In this document: positions 35,692 through 45,436 of the stretch, one piece after another
Layout of the letters: each line of letters starts with the position of its first letter
Position numbering within the stretch: the stretch's first letter is position 1
Source: Ruegeria haliotis
GTDB taxonomy: Bacteria > Pseudomonadota > Alphaproteobacteria > Rhodobacterales > Rhodobacteraceae
Assembly (NCBI RefSeq): GCF_013377785.1
Contig: NZ_JABXWT010000012.1
Coordinates: forward strand, 57,305-121,304
Length of the DNA: 64,000 nt
Direction of reading: 5' to 3'
Notes under the pieces: model-generated
The model's database searches: none
Told to the model about the DNA's origin: nothing
What the model saw: the letters and a program-made list of their open reading frames with translations, nothing else
Translations under genes and position numbers: made by a program

Positions 35692-35722
35692 AAAAACCGG
35701 CGCCTCCCGCGCCGGTTTTTTT
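35692..35722 (+). terminator. Rho-independent terminator after tpa
   Basis: ACCGGCGC (35696-35703) pairs with GCGCCGGT (35709-35716) around a CTCCC loop and is followed by seven T in a row. A-rich bases in front make it able to work in both directions. Confidence 0.9.
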
Positions 35723-35792
35723 CGGTCAGACACTGGCTTGCCAAAACTCTGAACTTGGATAGCCTGTGATCACCCATTCAGGAGATTTGTTC

Positions 35793-36254
35793 ATGCTATT
35801 TAGATATGCTCGCAGCCTTGCCGCTGCCTTTGTTATGGCCATCGCCACCCCTGTCAGCGCCGAGGAAGGCAGCGGTTTCCCCCAGATCGTCGGCACCTGG
35901 ACCGGCACCTATCTGGTCGCCTTCGCCAAATCCAATCCGAACCACGACAAAGGTCTGCTGCAGACCGAAATGGAGCTGGAGGTCACCAAGCTGGACGGCA
36001 ACCTAATCACCGCCACGAACCGCTGGCGTCGGATTGGTGACAAGGACTGGATCGTGGAAGAGGCTATGGGCACCTTTAGTTTAGATGACCCGACACGCTT
36101 TGTTTTGGCCGAGGCCGGAATTTCGGGCGATGACGTTTCATCGGGGATATTCAACGGGGTCTACGTCGATGATGTGCTTATGGTCACTTATGCCGGTCCG
36201 GGTACAGGCGTCGCATTTGCGGCGCAGTTGGTAAAGAAGGACGGGGATAAGTAG
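35793..36254 (+). CDS. Secreted protein, unknown function
   Basis: Protein of 153 residues with a Sec signal peptide (about 1-24, ending TPVSAEEG). The ATG at 35793 follows AGGAGA. The mature part resembles a small beta-barrel: FPQIVGTWTGTYLVAF, then LDGNLITATNRWRRIGDKDWIVEEAMGTF and GVYVDDVLMVTYAGPG, with evenly spaced aromatic and charged residues. No Cys is present. No family is recognised. It stands alone between two terminator or gap regions. Confidence 0.65.
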   Translation: MLFRYARSLAAAFVMAIATPVSAEEGSGFPQIVGTWTGTYLVAFAKSNPNHDKGLLQTEMELEVTKLDGNLITATNRWRRIGDKDWIVEEAMGTFSLDDPTRFVLAEAGISGDDVSSGIFNGVYVDDVLMVTYAGPGTGVAFAAQLVKKDGDK

Positions 36255-36537
36255 ACCCTGACGGCGGACTATTTCCACCAGCCACCCGCGCGGTTGGCAG
36301 CCTTGGGGCGTGTGTTCAGGTCTGAAACTCAATTCTGGAAGCTTGATGCCTAAGCCCTCACCGGGCCGCTACTTTTTGGGATGACGTCACTTCTTTGGGT
36401 TGTCGGCGATGCGGGACGATGCAGCCGTCCAGCTTCCTTGCGCAGACGGCTAGTGTCTGCGCTTCGCGACCGTAGCGAAAATCGCCCGTGGCGCGTTCCA
36501 TTGGTTCGCCGCAGACACGAAGGGAATTTGGGTTAGG

Positions 36538-37098
36538 CTACCCGTCAACATTCGGATAAATAAACCCGTTCACCGGGTAGAATTTGCCATACCGGCCTGG
36601 CTGGCTTTCTACTCGGACCAGCGTCCAGTCATTGTGTTTGGACACGTCCTTGACGCCCATTTTTAACGATACCTTGTTGCGGTGCCAGTTGGCGTGGTTC
36701 ACGATAATTTCACGGTCGGTGACAATATCGGACACGACCGCCACATGGCCCAGCGGCATCCCGCTGGTCGCCTGAAACGACATTACCGCGCCGACATCCG
36801 GGTCAGTGCCCCGCTTATAGGTATTGCGCGCCTTACCCCACCAGTGCTTGGCGTTGCCGCGAATTTCGATGCCGCTGAGGTTTCGTGCGTAAGGAACGCA
36901 CCACACCCTTTGCCCACCGGCCTGCTTTTGCGCGACCTCGCGCAGCGCCATTGACTGACGTTCCGGATTGAGATTCGCATGAGTCGAGCTTTGGGCGCAG
37001 GCAGAGATTAGACTGAAAAGCCCCAACGCAACTGCAGTTCGGGTGATGCCGGACAGGCGCGGTAAAATCGTATTCGTTCTGCGGGCGTTGTTTTGCAA
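36538..37098 (-). CDS. CHAP-domain lipoprotein
   Basis: Probable peptidoglycan amidase or endopeptidase of 186 residues. A signal peptide ends in a lipobox SLISAC (Cys34). The CHAP-type catalytic Cys is in QRVWCVPYARNLSG and the His in MPLGHVAVVSDI; NHANWHR supplies the polar third residue. The frame begins with TTG at 37098; no ATG stands before the signal sequence, so the start is not certain. It is flanked by a 283-base gap toward the secreted protein gene and by the rplT terminator region. Confidence 0.78.
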   Translation of the reverse strand: MQNNARRTNTILPRLSGITRTAVALGLFSLISACAQSSTHANLNPERQSMALREVAQKQAGGQRVWCVPYARNLSGIEIRGNAKHWWGKARNTYKRGTDPDVGAVMSFQATSGMPLGHVAVVSDIVTDREIIVNHANWHRNKVSLKMGVKDVSKHNDWTLVRVESQPGRYGKFYPVNGFIYPNVDG

Positions 37099-37328
37099 GA
37101 AGCTTCACTGCCAGTTCTGAAGACTCACTGGGTTTTAAAGTGAACTGCTTGGGAATGAAAAGAGGCCTGCCAATCCCCGGCAAGATTTTGCCAGTTTCCT
37201 GTACCGCATTTAGGCCAATGGCTGAGTCAAAAGACGCATATCCGCCCATAGTGACGAATACTGCGCTTGAACAAGTAGTCTGCAATGGGCTCCAAGCGGA
37301 GGCAATCTATTTCTGTCCAGCTACAATA

Positions 37329-37358
37329 GAAAAAGGGCCACTCCCTTCGGAACGACCC
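37329..37358 (-). terminator. Rho-independent terminator after rplT
   Basis: On the minus strand GGGTC pairs with GGCCC (plus-strand GACCC 37354-37358 and GGGCC 37335-37339), with inner TTCC/GGGA pairing, followed by five T. It lies 27 bases behind the rplT stop codon. Confidence 0.75.
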
Positions 37359-37384
37359 CTCAATCACTGTCTCTATGCAGAGGA

Positions 37385-37750
37385 TCAGGCGGCCAGCGCA
37401 GCCTGAGCCTGGGCGACGATCGCGCCGAACGCTTCCGGTTCGTGCACGGCCAGATCGGCCAGAACTTTACGGTCCACTTCGATACCAGCCAAGGTCAGGC
37501 CGTTGATGAAGCGGGAATATGTCAGTGCCTCGTCATGCGAACGCACAGCAGCGTTGATCCGCTGAATCCACAGCGCGCGGAAGTTGCGCTTGCGGTTCTT
37601 ACGGTCACGGGTTGCATACTGGTTGGCCTTGTCGACGGCCTGACGGGCAACCTTGAAGGTGCTCTTGCGGCGGCCATAGTAACCTTTGGCGGCCTTGATG
37701 ACCTTCTTGTGACGGGCGTGAGTTACGGTTCCACCTTTAACGCGGGACAT
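37385..37750 (-). CDS. rplT: 50S ribosomal protein L20
   Basis: Ribosomal protein bL20 of 121 residues, an early assembly protein of the large subunit that binds 23S rRNA. It starts [19 protein letters not shown] and holds [41 protein letters not shown] and [20 protein letters not shown], all complete. It follows rpmI by 14 bases in the normal rpmI-rplT order. infC, which often leads this operon, is not present here. AGGAGA precedes the start. Confidence 0.97.
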   Translation of the reverse strand: MSRVKGGTVTHARHKKVIKAAKGYYGRRKSTFKVARQAVDKANQYATRDRKNRKRNFRALWIQRINAAVRSHDEALTYSRFINGLTLAGIEVDRKVLADLAVHEPEAFGAIVAQAQAALAA

Positions 37751-37764
37751 GTCTTAATCTCCTC

Positions 37765-37965
37765 TTATCGGTCGTAGGGCATATAGCCCTTGACGATTTT
37801 GGCGTCGGGGGCGGACAGGGTGGTGTTGCCACGGGCATCGCGGATGAATTTCTTGGTCCGCTTGATCATGCCGTGACGTTTGCCGGCCTGGCCAGCAAGG
37901 ACCTTACCGGTCGCAGTCACCTTAAAGCGCTTTTTGGCGCTCGACTTTGTCTTCATCTTAGGCAT
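37765..37965 (-). CDS. rpmI: 50S ribosomal protein L35
   Basis: Ribosomal protein bL35 of 66 residues, very basic. It starts [20 protein letters not shown] and contains [20 protein letters not shown]. The ATG at 37965 has AAAGGAGA 6 bases ahead; an in-frame ATG upstream would add 16 residues foreign to the family. It heads the rpmI-rplT pair. The 182 bases upstream (37966-38147) should carry the promoter and possibly an L20 control site, but no clear structure was found beyond the symporter's hairpin. Confidence 0.96.
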   Translation of the reverse strand: MPKMKTKSSAKKRFKVTATGKVLAGQAGKRHGMIKRTKKFIRDARGNTTLSAPDAKIVKGYMPYDR

Positions 37966-38147
37966 TTCCGTCTCCTTTCGGGGTTCGGTACTAAACGCGA
38001 CTCGGCATGCCACATTGGCCGGTCACGCGATCAGAAGCGCCATTTACGCAAGTTCGGTCATACTGGCAAGGGGGTTTCGATCAGAATCTGCGCTTTTAGC
38101 AGGCTGGTCAGGCGCCGGGGCGACATGGGCCGCCCCGGTGGTATGGG

Positions 38148-39701
38148 TTAGTGGCCGAATTTGCGGATTTCACCGCTTTTCAGCCGCGACGCGTAGGACG
38201 CCAGCTCCTGACGCACCACTTTCATCAGGAAGTAGAGCGCGAAGACGTTCACAACCGCCATGGCAAAGATCGCCGCATCTGAGAAGTCGATGACCGGGCC
38301 GAGGTTGGCCGCCGCACCGATCACGACAAAGATGCAGAAGATGACTTTGAACACCAGTTCTTTGGTGTGACCTTCGCCGAACAGGTAGGTCCAGGCCTTG
38401 AGGCCGTAGTAGGACCAGCTGATCATGGTCGAGAAGGCAAACAGAACCACCGCAATCGCCAGCACGTATGGGAACCAGCTGAAGGCGCTGCCAAAGGCCG
38501 CCGAGGTCAGGCTGACACCCGAGTTGCCATCGACAGTGGCAATCGCATTGCCCGCTTCGTTGAGCATGTATTTTCCGGTGTCCGGATCAACAATCAGCTG
38601 CTGGGTGATGATAATCACCAGCGCGGTCATGGTACAGATCACGACTGTATCGATGAACGGCTCAAGCAGCGATACGAAGCCCTCGGTGATCGGCTCTTTG
38701 GTCCGAACCGCCGAGTGTGCGATGGCCGCAGAACCAACGCCCGCTTCGTTCGAAAACGCCGCACGACGGAAGCCCTGGATCAATGCACCGACCATGCCAC
38801 CGGCAACGCCCAGGCCGGTGAAGGCACCAGCGAAGATCTGGCCAAAGGCCCAGCCAATCTGATCGGCGTGCATGATGATGATCACCAGCGCCGCGGCCAC
38901 ATACATGACCCCCATAAACGGTACGACCTTCTCGGTCACACGCGCGATGGATTTCAGGCCGCCAACAATCACCATGAAGACGATTACCGCGAAGACCAGA
39001 CCAGTGATCCAGCCGGGATAGTCCCCGGTAATGCCCGCAATCTGTTGATGCGCCTGATTGGCCTGGAACATATTGCCGCCGCCCAGAGCACCGAGGATAC
39101 AGAAGATCGAGAACAGGATGGCCAGTATCTTACCGCCCGGCAGGCCCAGTTCATCGAACCCCTTGGACATGTAATACATCGGACCACCGGAAACGGTGCC
39201 ATCGTCATATTCATTGCGGTATTTCACACCCAGCGTACATTCGGTGAACTTAGACGCCATGCCCAGCAAGCCTGCGACAATCATCCAGAACGTGGCACCC
39301 GGCCCGCCGATCCCGACAGCCACCGCCACACCAGCGATGTTACCCAGACCGACCGTACCCGACAGCGCGGTGGCCAGAGCCTGAAAGTGGCTGACCTCAC
39401 CCGCATCGTTGGGATCAGAGTAGTCGCCTTTAACCAAGCTGATCGCGTGGCTAAAAAACCGGAGCTGCACAAAGGCGAAATAGAGCGTGAACACAGTGGC
39501 CGCAATAACCAGCCACCCCACGATCCATGGGAAGCCCGTTCCCGGAAACGGGGCAAAGATAAAACTGACAAATGGCCCCGTCAGATCAGCGAACGCCTGA
39601 TTGATTTTATCATCGAGGCCAGGAGCCTCTTGCGCGGCTGCCGCGCTGGCCGTGAAAGCCGCAATTGCGGCGGGCAGGCCCAGTTGTTTCAACATTTTCA
39701 T
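38148..39701 (-). CDS. Alanine/glycine:cation symporter (AGCS family)
   Basis: Sodium- or proton-coupled amino acid carrier of 517 residues. The N-terminus resembles a signal peptide ([25 protein letters not shown]), then about eleven membrane helices follow. Family marks are [29 protein letters not shown] (about 112-140) and [21 protein letters not shown]. The downstream order with UspA on the same strand (14 bases between) suggests co-transcription with the UspA gene lying first. A GC-rich stem (38115-38122 with 38131-38138) follows the gene without a T-run. Substrate probably L-alanine or glycine. Confidence 0.92.
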   Translation of the reverse strand: MKMLKQLGLPAAIAAFTASAAAAQEAPGLDDKINQAFADLTGPFVSFIFAPFPGTGFPWIVGWLVIAATVFTLYFAFVQLRFFSHAISLVKGDYSDPNDAGEVSHFQALATALSGTVGLGNIAGVAVAVGIGGPGATFWMIVAGLLGMASKFTECTLGVKYRNEYDDGTVSGGPMYYMSKGFDELGLPGGKILAILFSIFCILGALGGGNMFQANQAHQQIAGITGDYPGWITGLVFAVIVFMVIVGGLKSIARVTEKVVPFMGVMYVAAALVIIIMHADQIGWAFGQIFAGAFTGLGVAGGMVGALIQGFRRAAFSNEAGVGSAAIAHSAVRTKEPITEGFVSLLEPFIDTVVICTMTALVIIITQQLIVDPDTGKYMLNEAGNAIATVDGNSGVSLTSAAFGSAFSWFPYVLAIAVVLFAFSTMISWSYYGLKAWTYLFGEGHTKELVFKVIFCIFVVIGAAANLGPVIDFSDAAIFAMAVVNVFALYFLMKVVRQELASYASRLKSGEIRKFGH

Positions 39702-39715
39702 CTTAATGCCTCCCC

Positions 39716-40153
39716 TTAATTCACAACAGTGACCGGAACATCGGCGTGCATGACCAGATTCTGCGTCGAGCTGCCGAACAGACGTTTCTTGAACCCGTCT
39801 GCCGAAGCCCGGCCCACAACAATCTGTGACCCGCCCTGCTCGACCGTGATGGCGTTCAGCGTTTCCGCGACGTCGCCGTGGCGCACGATGCCATGTGCCT
39901 CGAACCCAGCCGTTTTCAAAGCGTCAACCGCGGGTGTGACAATGCGTGTTGTCGCCAGATCAATCTCCTCTTCGCGCCGCTTGTGGCGCAAGGCGTTTTC
40001 TTCCGGCGTTTGGAATGTGTAAGGGGACCATTCGATCACGTAGGCAACCAGCAGGTCGCATGTCCCGATGCGCTTGGCCAAGTCTTTGGCGAAGGCAATC
40101 GCGCGCTCTCCGGTTTCTGTCCCGTCCAATCCTATGACAATTTTAGTTGTCAT
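39716..40153 (-). CDS. Universal stress protein (UspA family)
   Basis: UspA-fold protein of 145 residues. It begins [26 protein letters not shown] and ends with the ATP-loop pattern [33 protein letters not shown], which keeps the G-x2-G / G-S-T arrangement better than the UspA protein at 4.4 kb. It therefore may bind ATP. It lies 14 bases upstream of the AGCS symporter gene on the same strand; UspA-transporter pairs are common in roseobacters and suggest a control of transport by energy state, which is inference. Confidence 0.87.
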   Translation of the reverse strand: MTTKIVIGLDGTETGERAIAFAKDLAKRIGTCDLLVAYVIEWSPYTFQTPEENALRHKRREEEIDLATTRIVTPAVDALKTAGFEAHGIVRHGDVAETLNAITVEQGGSQIVVGRASADGFKKRLFGSSTQNLVMHADVPVTVVN

Positions 40154-40348
40154 CTCGTTCCTCCGTTATTGTTGGTTTACCCGGGACCCGTGCCCCCGGC
40201 AGAGCAGCCGGAACTTGGAACTTATATTTTAGACCGCCCTTAGGTTGGTTATCAGGAAATTCCACCTGAAAATGAAATGCATTCTGTCAAATTCATCCTT
40301 AGCGGTCAAATTCCAATTAAAATCAACGATCTTTGTAGCCCTAAATTC

Positions 40349-40379
40349 AAAACAACGGCCGCATCAGATGCGGCCGTTG
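40349..40379 (-). terminator. Terminator hairpin after pyk
   Basis: Perfect 12-base inverted repeat CAACGGCCGCAT (40353-40364) and ATGCGGCCGTTG (40368-40379) with a CAG loop. On the minus strand it is followed by TTTTG. It lies 40 bases behind the pyk stop codon. Confidence 0.75.
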
Positions 40380-40418
40380 CCAGGACTTTTTGCAGGTGAT
40401 TGGGGCTCTGGCCCCGGT

Positions 40419-41864
40419 TCACTCTGGATCGGTACTGTATATCAGACGCTCATCGCAGGGCGCGACGCGCAGAATGTTGGTCGTGCCGGGCACGTTGAAG
40501 GGCACACCTGCTGTCACCACGATCTGATCGGATTCGGTAGCAAACCCTCCGGCGCGTGCCGCTCGCGCTGCATTCACAACGGCGCCTTTAAACCGTTGCA
40601 ATTCGGGTGTCATCACACAGTTGCAACCCCAACTGAGGCACAGTCTCCGCGCAGTTCCCCGCTGCGACGTCATGGCAATGATCGGAACACCGGGCCGTTC
40701 ACGGGCGGTCAGCGAGGCAGTGGTTCCGCTTTGTGTAAAACAGCAGATTGCCTTGATGTCCGTCTTTTCAGCAATCTCGCGGGCCGCAGCGACGATACCA
40801 TCCGCAACGGTTGTCCCCTTTGCCGTACGAGATGCGGCGATGATCTGGGTATAAGTTGGGTCGGCCTCGACCTCGATGGCGACCTTATTCATGGTCTGAA
40901 CCGCCTCGATCGGATAGGCGCCGGCTGCGGATTCCGCGCTGAGCATGATAGCGTCTGTGCCTTCGTAGATCGCTGTGGCAACATCCGAAACCTCGGCGCG
41001 GGTGGGCATCGGGCTTTCAATCATGCTCTCGAGCATCTGGGTTGCCACGATCACTGGCTTGGCTGCGCTGCGGCACCTGCGGACGAGACGTTTCTGGATT
41101 GGAGGTACGGCAGACACCGGCAGCTCGACGCCCAGATCGCCACGAGCGACCATGATGCCGTCCGATGCATCAAGGATATCTTCAAACGCCTCAACTGCGG
41201 CGGGTTTTTCGATCTTCGACAGGATGGCGGCGCGGCCATCGGCCAGCGAGCGGGCCTCGAAGACGTCTTTGGCGCGTTGAACAAAGCTTAGCGCCAGCCA
41301 GTCGACACCCAATTGACAGACAAACTCCAGATCATCGCGATCCTTGTCCGACAGCGCCGCCAACGGCAGCACGACATCCGGCACGTTCACACCCTTGCGG
41401 TTTGAGATCGTGCCGCCGACTTCGACCGTGCAATTGGCGAAATCCTGACCGCATTCCTGTACGAGCAGCCGGATTTTACCATCATTGACCAACAGACGCG
41501 AGCCGGGCTCAAGCGCGGCAAAAATTTCAGGATGCGGCAGGCAAACGCGAGTTGCGTCCCCGGCAGCTGGATCAAGGTCTAGTCGGAACGCTGCGCCCTC
41601 TTCCAGTTCCTCGGCATCATTGGCGAACACGTCCACGCGCAGCTTGGGGCCCTGAAGATCGGCCAAAATCGCAATCGGGCTGTCCAGATCCTTTTCCACC
41701 TGCCGAATGATGCGATGGCGTTCGCGGATTTCATCATGGCTGCCGTGGCTCATGTTCAGGCGGAACACATCTGCCCCCGCTTCGTGCAAGGCACGGATGG
41801 TATCATAGTCGTTGGACGCAGGTCCCAGCGTCGCCACAATTTTCACATTTCTCAGGCGTCGCAT
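40419..41864 (-). CDS. pyk: Pyruvate kinase
   Basis: Glycolytic enzyme of 481 residues: phosphoenolpyruvate plus ADP gives pyruvate plus ATP. It starts MRRLRNVKIVATLGPASNDYDTI. The catalytic Lys is in ILSKIEKPAAVEAF, the metal site in MVARGDLGVELP, and the loop TDAIMLSAESAAGAYP is intact. The C-terminal domain contains CCFTQSGTTASLTARERPGVPI and ends near YSTDPE. AGGAGAGC precedes the ATG. It diverges from the N-formylglutamate amidohydrolase gene with 118 bases between. Confidence 0.96.
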   Translation of the reverse strand: MRRLRNVKIVATLGPASNDYDTIRALHEAGADVFRLNMSHGSHDEIRERHRIIRQVEKDLDSPIAILADLQGPKLRVDVFANDAEELEEGAAFRLDLDPAAGDATRVCLPHPEIFAALEPGSRLLVNDGKIRLLVQECGQDFANCTVEVGGTISNRKGVNVPDVVLPLAALSDKDRDDLEFVCQLGVDWLALSFVQRAKDVFEARSLADGRAAILSKIEKPAAVEAFEDILDASDGIMVARGDLGVELPVSAVPPIQKRLVRRCRSAAKPVIVATQMLESMIESPMPTRAEVSDVATAIYEGTDAIMLSAESAAGAYPIEAVQTMNKVAIEVEADPTYTQIIAASRTAKGTTVADGIVAAAREIAEKTDIKAICCFTQSGTTASLTARERPGVPIIAMTSQRGTARRLCLSWGCNCVMTPELQRFKGAVVNAARAARAGGFATESDQIVVTAGVPFNVPGTTNILRVAPCDERLIYSTDPE

Positions 41865-41982
41865 TGGTTTTGCTCTCCTTGATCGCTCAATGTTACCGCA
41901 AACACGGTCTGGAACTGCTTATTGCGCAATTCCCTTTCTCAGGCAACTGCCCTACACCTGCGACAAACTAGATGACAGGCAC

Positions 41983-42720
41983 ATGACGTATACTCCGTTC
42001 TTTATTCACGGCGAGGATCGCCCGTCCCGCTGGCTAATCACATGTGACCACGCGACCAATACCGTCCCTCCGGAAATCAATGGTGGCGACCTTGGCCTGC
42101 CGCGCGAGGATATGGAACGTCACATCGCCTATGACGTCGGTGCCTATGAAGTATCAAAGCATCTGGGTGAGATACTCGACGCGCCAGTTATTGCGGCCAA
42201 CTTCTCGCGTCTGGTGATCGACCCCAACCGGGGTGAGGACGATCCGACCTTGTTGATGAAACTGTATGACGGATCGATCATTCCCGGAAACCGCCACGCC
42301 GATGCATCCGAGCGCGAGCGGCGGTTGAACATGTGTTATCGCCCCTATCACGAAGCCATGACCCGCTTGGCGGCCCTGCCCCATGCGGTGATCGTGTCAA
42401 TGCATTCCTTCACCCGGCAGCTGCGTGGCCGTGACCCGCGTCCCTGGCATGTCGGGGTCCTGCACACCCCGGACGAGCGGTTTGCGAGCCCCCTCATCAA
42501 TCGCTTGCAAGCCGAGGAAGACCTGTGTGTCGGCGTCAATGAACCTTACACGGGTGTGCTGCCAGGAGATGCGATAGATCGGCATTGTACCGCGTTTGGA
42601 CGCCCAAACGCCCTGATCGAGCTGCGCAACGATCTGATTGCGGATCATGCCGGACAACGCGAATGGGCGGAACGACTGGCCCGCGTTCTTCAGGATGCAC
42701 TTGGCGAAAGCGGCTTGTAA
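41983..42720 (+). CDS. N-formylglutamate amidohydrolase
   Basis: Hydrolase of 245 residues that releases formate from N-formyl-L-glutamate, the last step of one histidine breakdown route; other N-acyl acids are possible. It has LITCDHATNTVPPE (His and Asp near the metal), NFSRLVIDPNRGEDDPTL and IVSMHSFTRQLRGRDPRPWHVGVL, all typical. The frame is open 57 codons upstream, but ATG 41983 is the family start. No hut genes are adjacent. Confidence 0.9.
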   Translation: MTYTPFFIHGEDRPSRWLITCDHATNTVPPEINGGDLGLPREDMERHIAYDVGAYEVSKHLGEILDAPVIAANFSRLVIDPNRGEDDPTLLMKLYDGSIIPGNRHADASERERRLNMCYRPYHEAMTRLAALPHAVIVSMHSFTRQLRGRDPRPWHVGVLHTPDERFASPLINRLQAEEDLCVGVNEPYTGVLPGDAIDRHCTAFGRPNALIELRNDLIADHAGQREWAERLARVLQDALGESGL

Positions 42721-42806
42721 CACAGAGTCAAGCGGGTCGATTTCGATCCTCACTTTGTTGTGAGATCACACCTTGACCCCCATATAATGAAGGAAAGGAG
42801 ACGGCG

Positions 42807-43046
42807 ATGACTCAGGAATTTCTGACGACTATCTTCGGCTGGATGACAGTCCTGAACCTTGCTTTTTTGTTGTTTACCACCCTGATGATCGTGGTCCTGC
42901 AAGATTGGATCGCGGGCATTCATGGCCGAATGTTTCAAATGGAAAGGGCTGACGTCAAAAGGGCCTATTTCAGGTATCTGGCCAACTATAAAATTCTTAC
43001 GACCATTTTCTGCCTGATGCCTTGGGTCGCCCTGAAACTGACCTGA
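42807..43046 (+). CDS. DUF6868-type small membrane protein
   Basis: Protein of 79 residues with two hydrophobic helices (about 11-32 and 60-76). It begins MTQEFLTTIFGWMTVLNLAF and ends YKILTTIFCLMPWVALKL, which I recognise as the DUF6868 family of conserved small membrane proteins. The ATG has AAAGGAGA upstream. It lies between the amidohydrolase gene and a DUF1244 gene. Function unknown. Confidence 0.75.
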   Translation: MTQEFLTTIFGWMTVLNLAFLLFTTLMIVVLQDWIAGIHGRMFQMERADVKRAYFRYLANYKILTTIFCLMPWVALKLT

Positions 43047-43155
43047 TGATCGTCACCGCGCTGAGCGACCCGAGAGCCGGGTCTGTTTGTTGAAACGCGG
43101 TCTTTGGGTTGTTAGGTCAGTCACAGAACCCACGCCAATCATCCGGAGCCCGACC

Positions 43156-43470
43156 ATGGATCAGCAAACCGAAATCGAACTTCAGGCCGCAGCCTTTCGC
43201 CGGTTGCAAAAACACCTGATGGAAGATCGCACCGATGTTCAGAACATCGACATGATGAATCTGACCGGGTTCTGCCGGAATTGCCTGTCGCGCTGGTATC
43301 AGGAAGCGGCCAATGAAAAAGGCATCGAGATGGGCAAGGACGAGGCGCGCCAGATCTTTTACGGCATGACCATGGATGAATGGAAGGCCAACTACCAAAC
43401 GGATGCCGGCCCCGAAAAACAGGCGGCATTCGAGGTCGCATTCGAAGAGAATGTCGGCAAGAAAAGCTAA
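43156..43470 (+). CDS. DUF1244-family protein
   Basis: Soluble conserved protein of 104 residues. It starts MDQQTEIELQAAAFRRLQKHL and has the family core NLTGFCRNCLSRWYQEAANEKG, with two Cys four apart, then GMTMDEWKANYQ. The family is widespread in proteobacteria without a known role; the CRNC pair could bind a metal. The frame is open to 43087, but the ATG at 43156 matches the family. It ends at a two-way terminator shared with dat. Confidence 0.85.
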   Translation: MDQQTEIELQAAAFRRLQKHLMEDRTDVQNIDMMNLTGFCRNCLSRWYQEAANEKGIEMGKDEARQIFYGMTMDEWKANYQTDAGPEKQAAFEVAFEENVGKKS

Positions 43471-43484
43471 GGCTCGATCAGTTG

Positions 43485-43518
43485 CAAAAAAGGCCCGCCA
43501 AAATGACGGGCCTTTTTT
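43485..43518. terminator. Bidirectional terminator between DUF1244 gene and dat
   Basis: GGCCCG (43492-43497) pairs with CGGGCC (43507-43512), flanked by a run of six A before and six T after, so it can end transcription from both converging genes. Confidence 0.9.
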
Positions 43519-43529
43519 AGACTACTGCT

Positions 43530-44390
43530 TTAGATCGCGGCCTTGAGACTTTCGTCCAGATAGATCTCGCGCAGGCGTTTGGCGATTGGACCCGGTGTTC
43601 CGTCACCCAATTGCACGCCGTCAATCTCAACCACCGGCATGACAAAAGCGCTGGCCGACGTGGTAAAGGCCTCGTCTGCCTCTTTCGCCTCATCTATGGT
43701 GAACAGACGTTCTTCGACTTCCATCTGCGCCTCGGCTGCCATGCGCAGCACGGCTTTGCGGGTGATACCATGCAGGATGTCGGTGGACAGCGGGCGCGTG
43801 ACGATCTTGCCGCTTTTGACGAAATAAGCGTTGTTGCTGGTGCCCTCTGTCACATAGCCGTCTTCGATCATCCAAGCGTCATCTGCGCCGGCATTCTTGG
43901 CCATCATCTTGCCCATCGACGGGTAGAGCAGTTGGACAGTCTTGATGTCGCGACGGCCCCAGCGGATATCCTCGATCGAGATGACCTTGGCACCCTTGCG
44001 GGCGGCCGGACTGTCCGCCAGACCCGGTTTATTTTGGGTAAACAGAACGATGGTGGGCCTGATGTCATCAGACGGAAAGACAAAATTCCGGTCCCCGTCA
44101 CTGCCGCGCGTCACCTGAAGGTAAATCAAGCCTTCCTCGATGCCATTCAGTTCGACCAGCTTGCGATGAATTTCCAGCAATTCTTCTTTGCTGCACGGCG
44201 CGGCCATGTCCAATTCATCCAGAGACCGCTTCAGCCGAACCGCGTGACCTTCGAAATCGATCAACTTGCCATCCAGCACGCTGGTTACTTCGTAGACGGC
44301 GTCCGCCATCAGGAAGCCACGGTCGAAGATCGAGACCTTCGCCTCGGTCTCGGGCAGGTATTGTCCATTCACATATACGGTGCGGGTCAT
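43530..44390 (-). CDS. dat: D-amino acid aminotransferase
   Basis: Fold-type IV PLP transaminase of 286 residues. It starts MTRTVYVNGQYLPETEAKVSIFDRGFLMADAVYE; the PLP Lys is in DIKTVQLLYPSMGKMMAK, and EGTSNNAYFVKSGKIVTRP and GITRKAVLRMA are typical. D-type enzymes exchange the amino group between D-alanine and 2-oxoglutarate, giving D-glutamate. Branched-chain aminotransferase is the alternative, but the short length and the VYEVTSVLDG start favour Dat. It is the third gene of a minus-strand group dgcN-dgcA-dat; GGAGACGAAC precedes the ATG, 10 bases after dgcA. Confidence 0.85.
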   Translation of the reverse strand: MTRTVYVNGQYLPETEAKVSIFDRGFLMADAVYEVTSVLDGKLIDFEGHAVRLKRSLDELDMAAPCSKEELLEIHRKLVELNGIEEGLIYLQVTRGSDGDRNFVFPSDDIRPTIVLFTQNKPGLADSPAARKGAKVISIEDIRWGRRDIKTVQLLYPSMGKMMAKNAGADDAWMIEDGYVTEGTSNNAYFVKSGKIVTRPLSTDILHGITRKAVLRMAAEAQMEVEERLFTIDEAKEADEAFTTSASAFVMPVVEIDGVQLGDGTPGPIAKRLREIYLDESLKAAI

Positions 44391-44400
44391 GTTCGTCTCC

Positions 44401-45366
44401 TCAGCCCCAGAGCGCCGCTTCGGGCGGGTATACTCCGGCATCATCAAAAGTCAGCGGGTTGTCGCGGTCTTCGGCCAACAGAAGCGGGCCGTCAAGGTCC
44501 GTCACCATCGCACCCTGCGCCACCAGTGTCGCAGGTGCCATCGCCAGCGAACTGCCAACCATGCACCCGACCATGACGTCATATCCTTCGGCCAAAGCAG
44601 CCTTGCGCAGCTCCAACGCTTCGGTCAGACCGCCGGTCTTGTCCAGCTTGATGTTCACCACATCATACTTGCCTTTCAGGGCAGGCAGGCTTGTGCGGTC
44701 ATGGCAGGACTCGTCAGCGCAAACCGGCACAGGGCGGTCCATCCCGATCAGCGCATCGTCATCGCCAGTGGGCAGAGGTTGCTCGACCAGTGCAACACCA
44801 AGTCGCACCAGATGCGGGGCCAGATCGGCATACACGTCTGCCGACCAACCTTCGTTGGCGTCCACGATGATTTTTGCATCAGGGGCGCCCACCCGAACGG
44901 CCTCAAGCCGCGGCATGTCGTCAGGCGTTCCCAGCTTGATCTTCAGTAGCGGGCGATGGGCATTTTGAGCGGCCTGCGCTTGCATTGCCTCGGATGTATC
45001 AAGTGACAGAGTGTACGCGGTAATTTCTGGCCCCGGCGCGGGCAGGCCCGCCAGTTCCCAGACACGTTTTCCCGCACGCTTTGCTTCCAGATCCCACAGG
45101 GCGCAATCTACAGCATTACGCGCAGCCCCTGCTGGCAACAGATCCTTCAGGCTGTCGCGGCTGAAATCCGAGGGTAACCCGGCGATCTCGGCTTCAACCG
45201 AGGCCAGCGTTTCACCGTATCTGGCATAGGGCACGCATTCGCCCCAACCCTGATGGGCACCGTCGGAGATGCGAACGGTCAGAACTTCGGCCTGCGTTCG
45301 CGACCCGCGTGAAATGGTGAACACTTGCGCCAGCCGGAACACATCCCGCGAAACGTCTATCTGCAT
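44401..45366 (-). CDS. dgcA: N-acetyl-D-glutamate racemase DgcA (enolase-superfamily epimerase)
   Basis: Enolase-superfamily racemase of 321 residues from ATG 45366. The catalytic Lys pair is in PLLKIKLG, metal ligands in IIVDANEGW, LVEQPLP and CADESCHD, and the second base in VNIKLDKTGG. This is the dipeptide epimerase subgroup. Its place next to a DUF1611 (DgcN) gene assigns it to the DgcN-DgcA route, where it turns N-acetyl-D-glutamate into the L form. Without that neighbour it would be called an Ala-Glu epimerase. Confidence 0.85.
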   Translation of the reverse strand: MQIDVSRDVFRLAQVFTISRGSRTQAEVLTVRISDGAHQGWGECVPYARYGETLASVEAEIAGLPSDFSRDSLKDLLPAGAARNAVDCALWDLEAKRAGKRVWELAGLPAPGPEITAYTLSLDTSEAMQAQAAQNAHRPLLKIKLGTPDDMPRLEAVRVGAPDAKIIVDANEGWSADVYADLAPHLVRLGVALVEQPLPTGDDDALIGMDRPVPVCADESCHDRTSLPALKGKYDVVNIKLDKTGGLTEALELRKAALAEGYDVMVGCMVGSSLAMAPATLVAQGAMVTDLDGPLLLAEDRDNPLTFDDAGVYPPEAALWG

Positions 45367-45436
45367 GCCTGTTCCCTCGTTTGTCTGTTCCGGCACCGCG
45401 CAGCCAGAATTGCCGCTGCACGGTGCCTGATCGTCC

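Noticed and set aside
38367..39719. Plus-strand open frame of 450 codons opposite the AGCS symporter gene
   Set aside because: The minus strand carries a complete symporter with all motifs; the plus frame is rich in His, Arg and Gln and has no family features.
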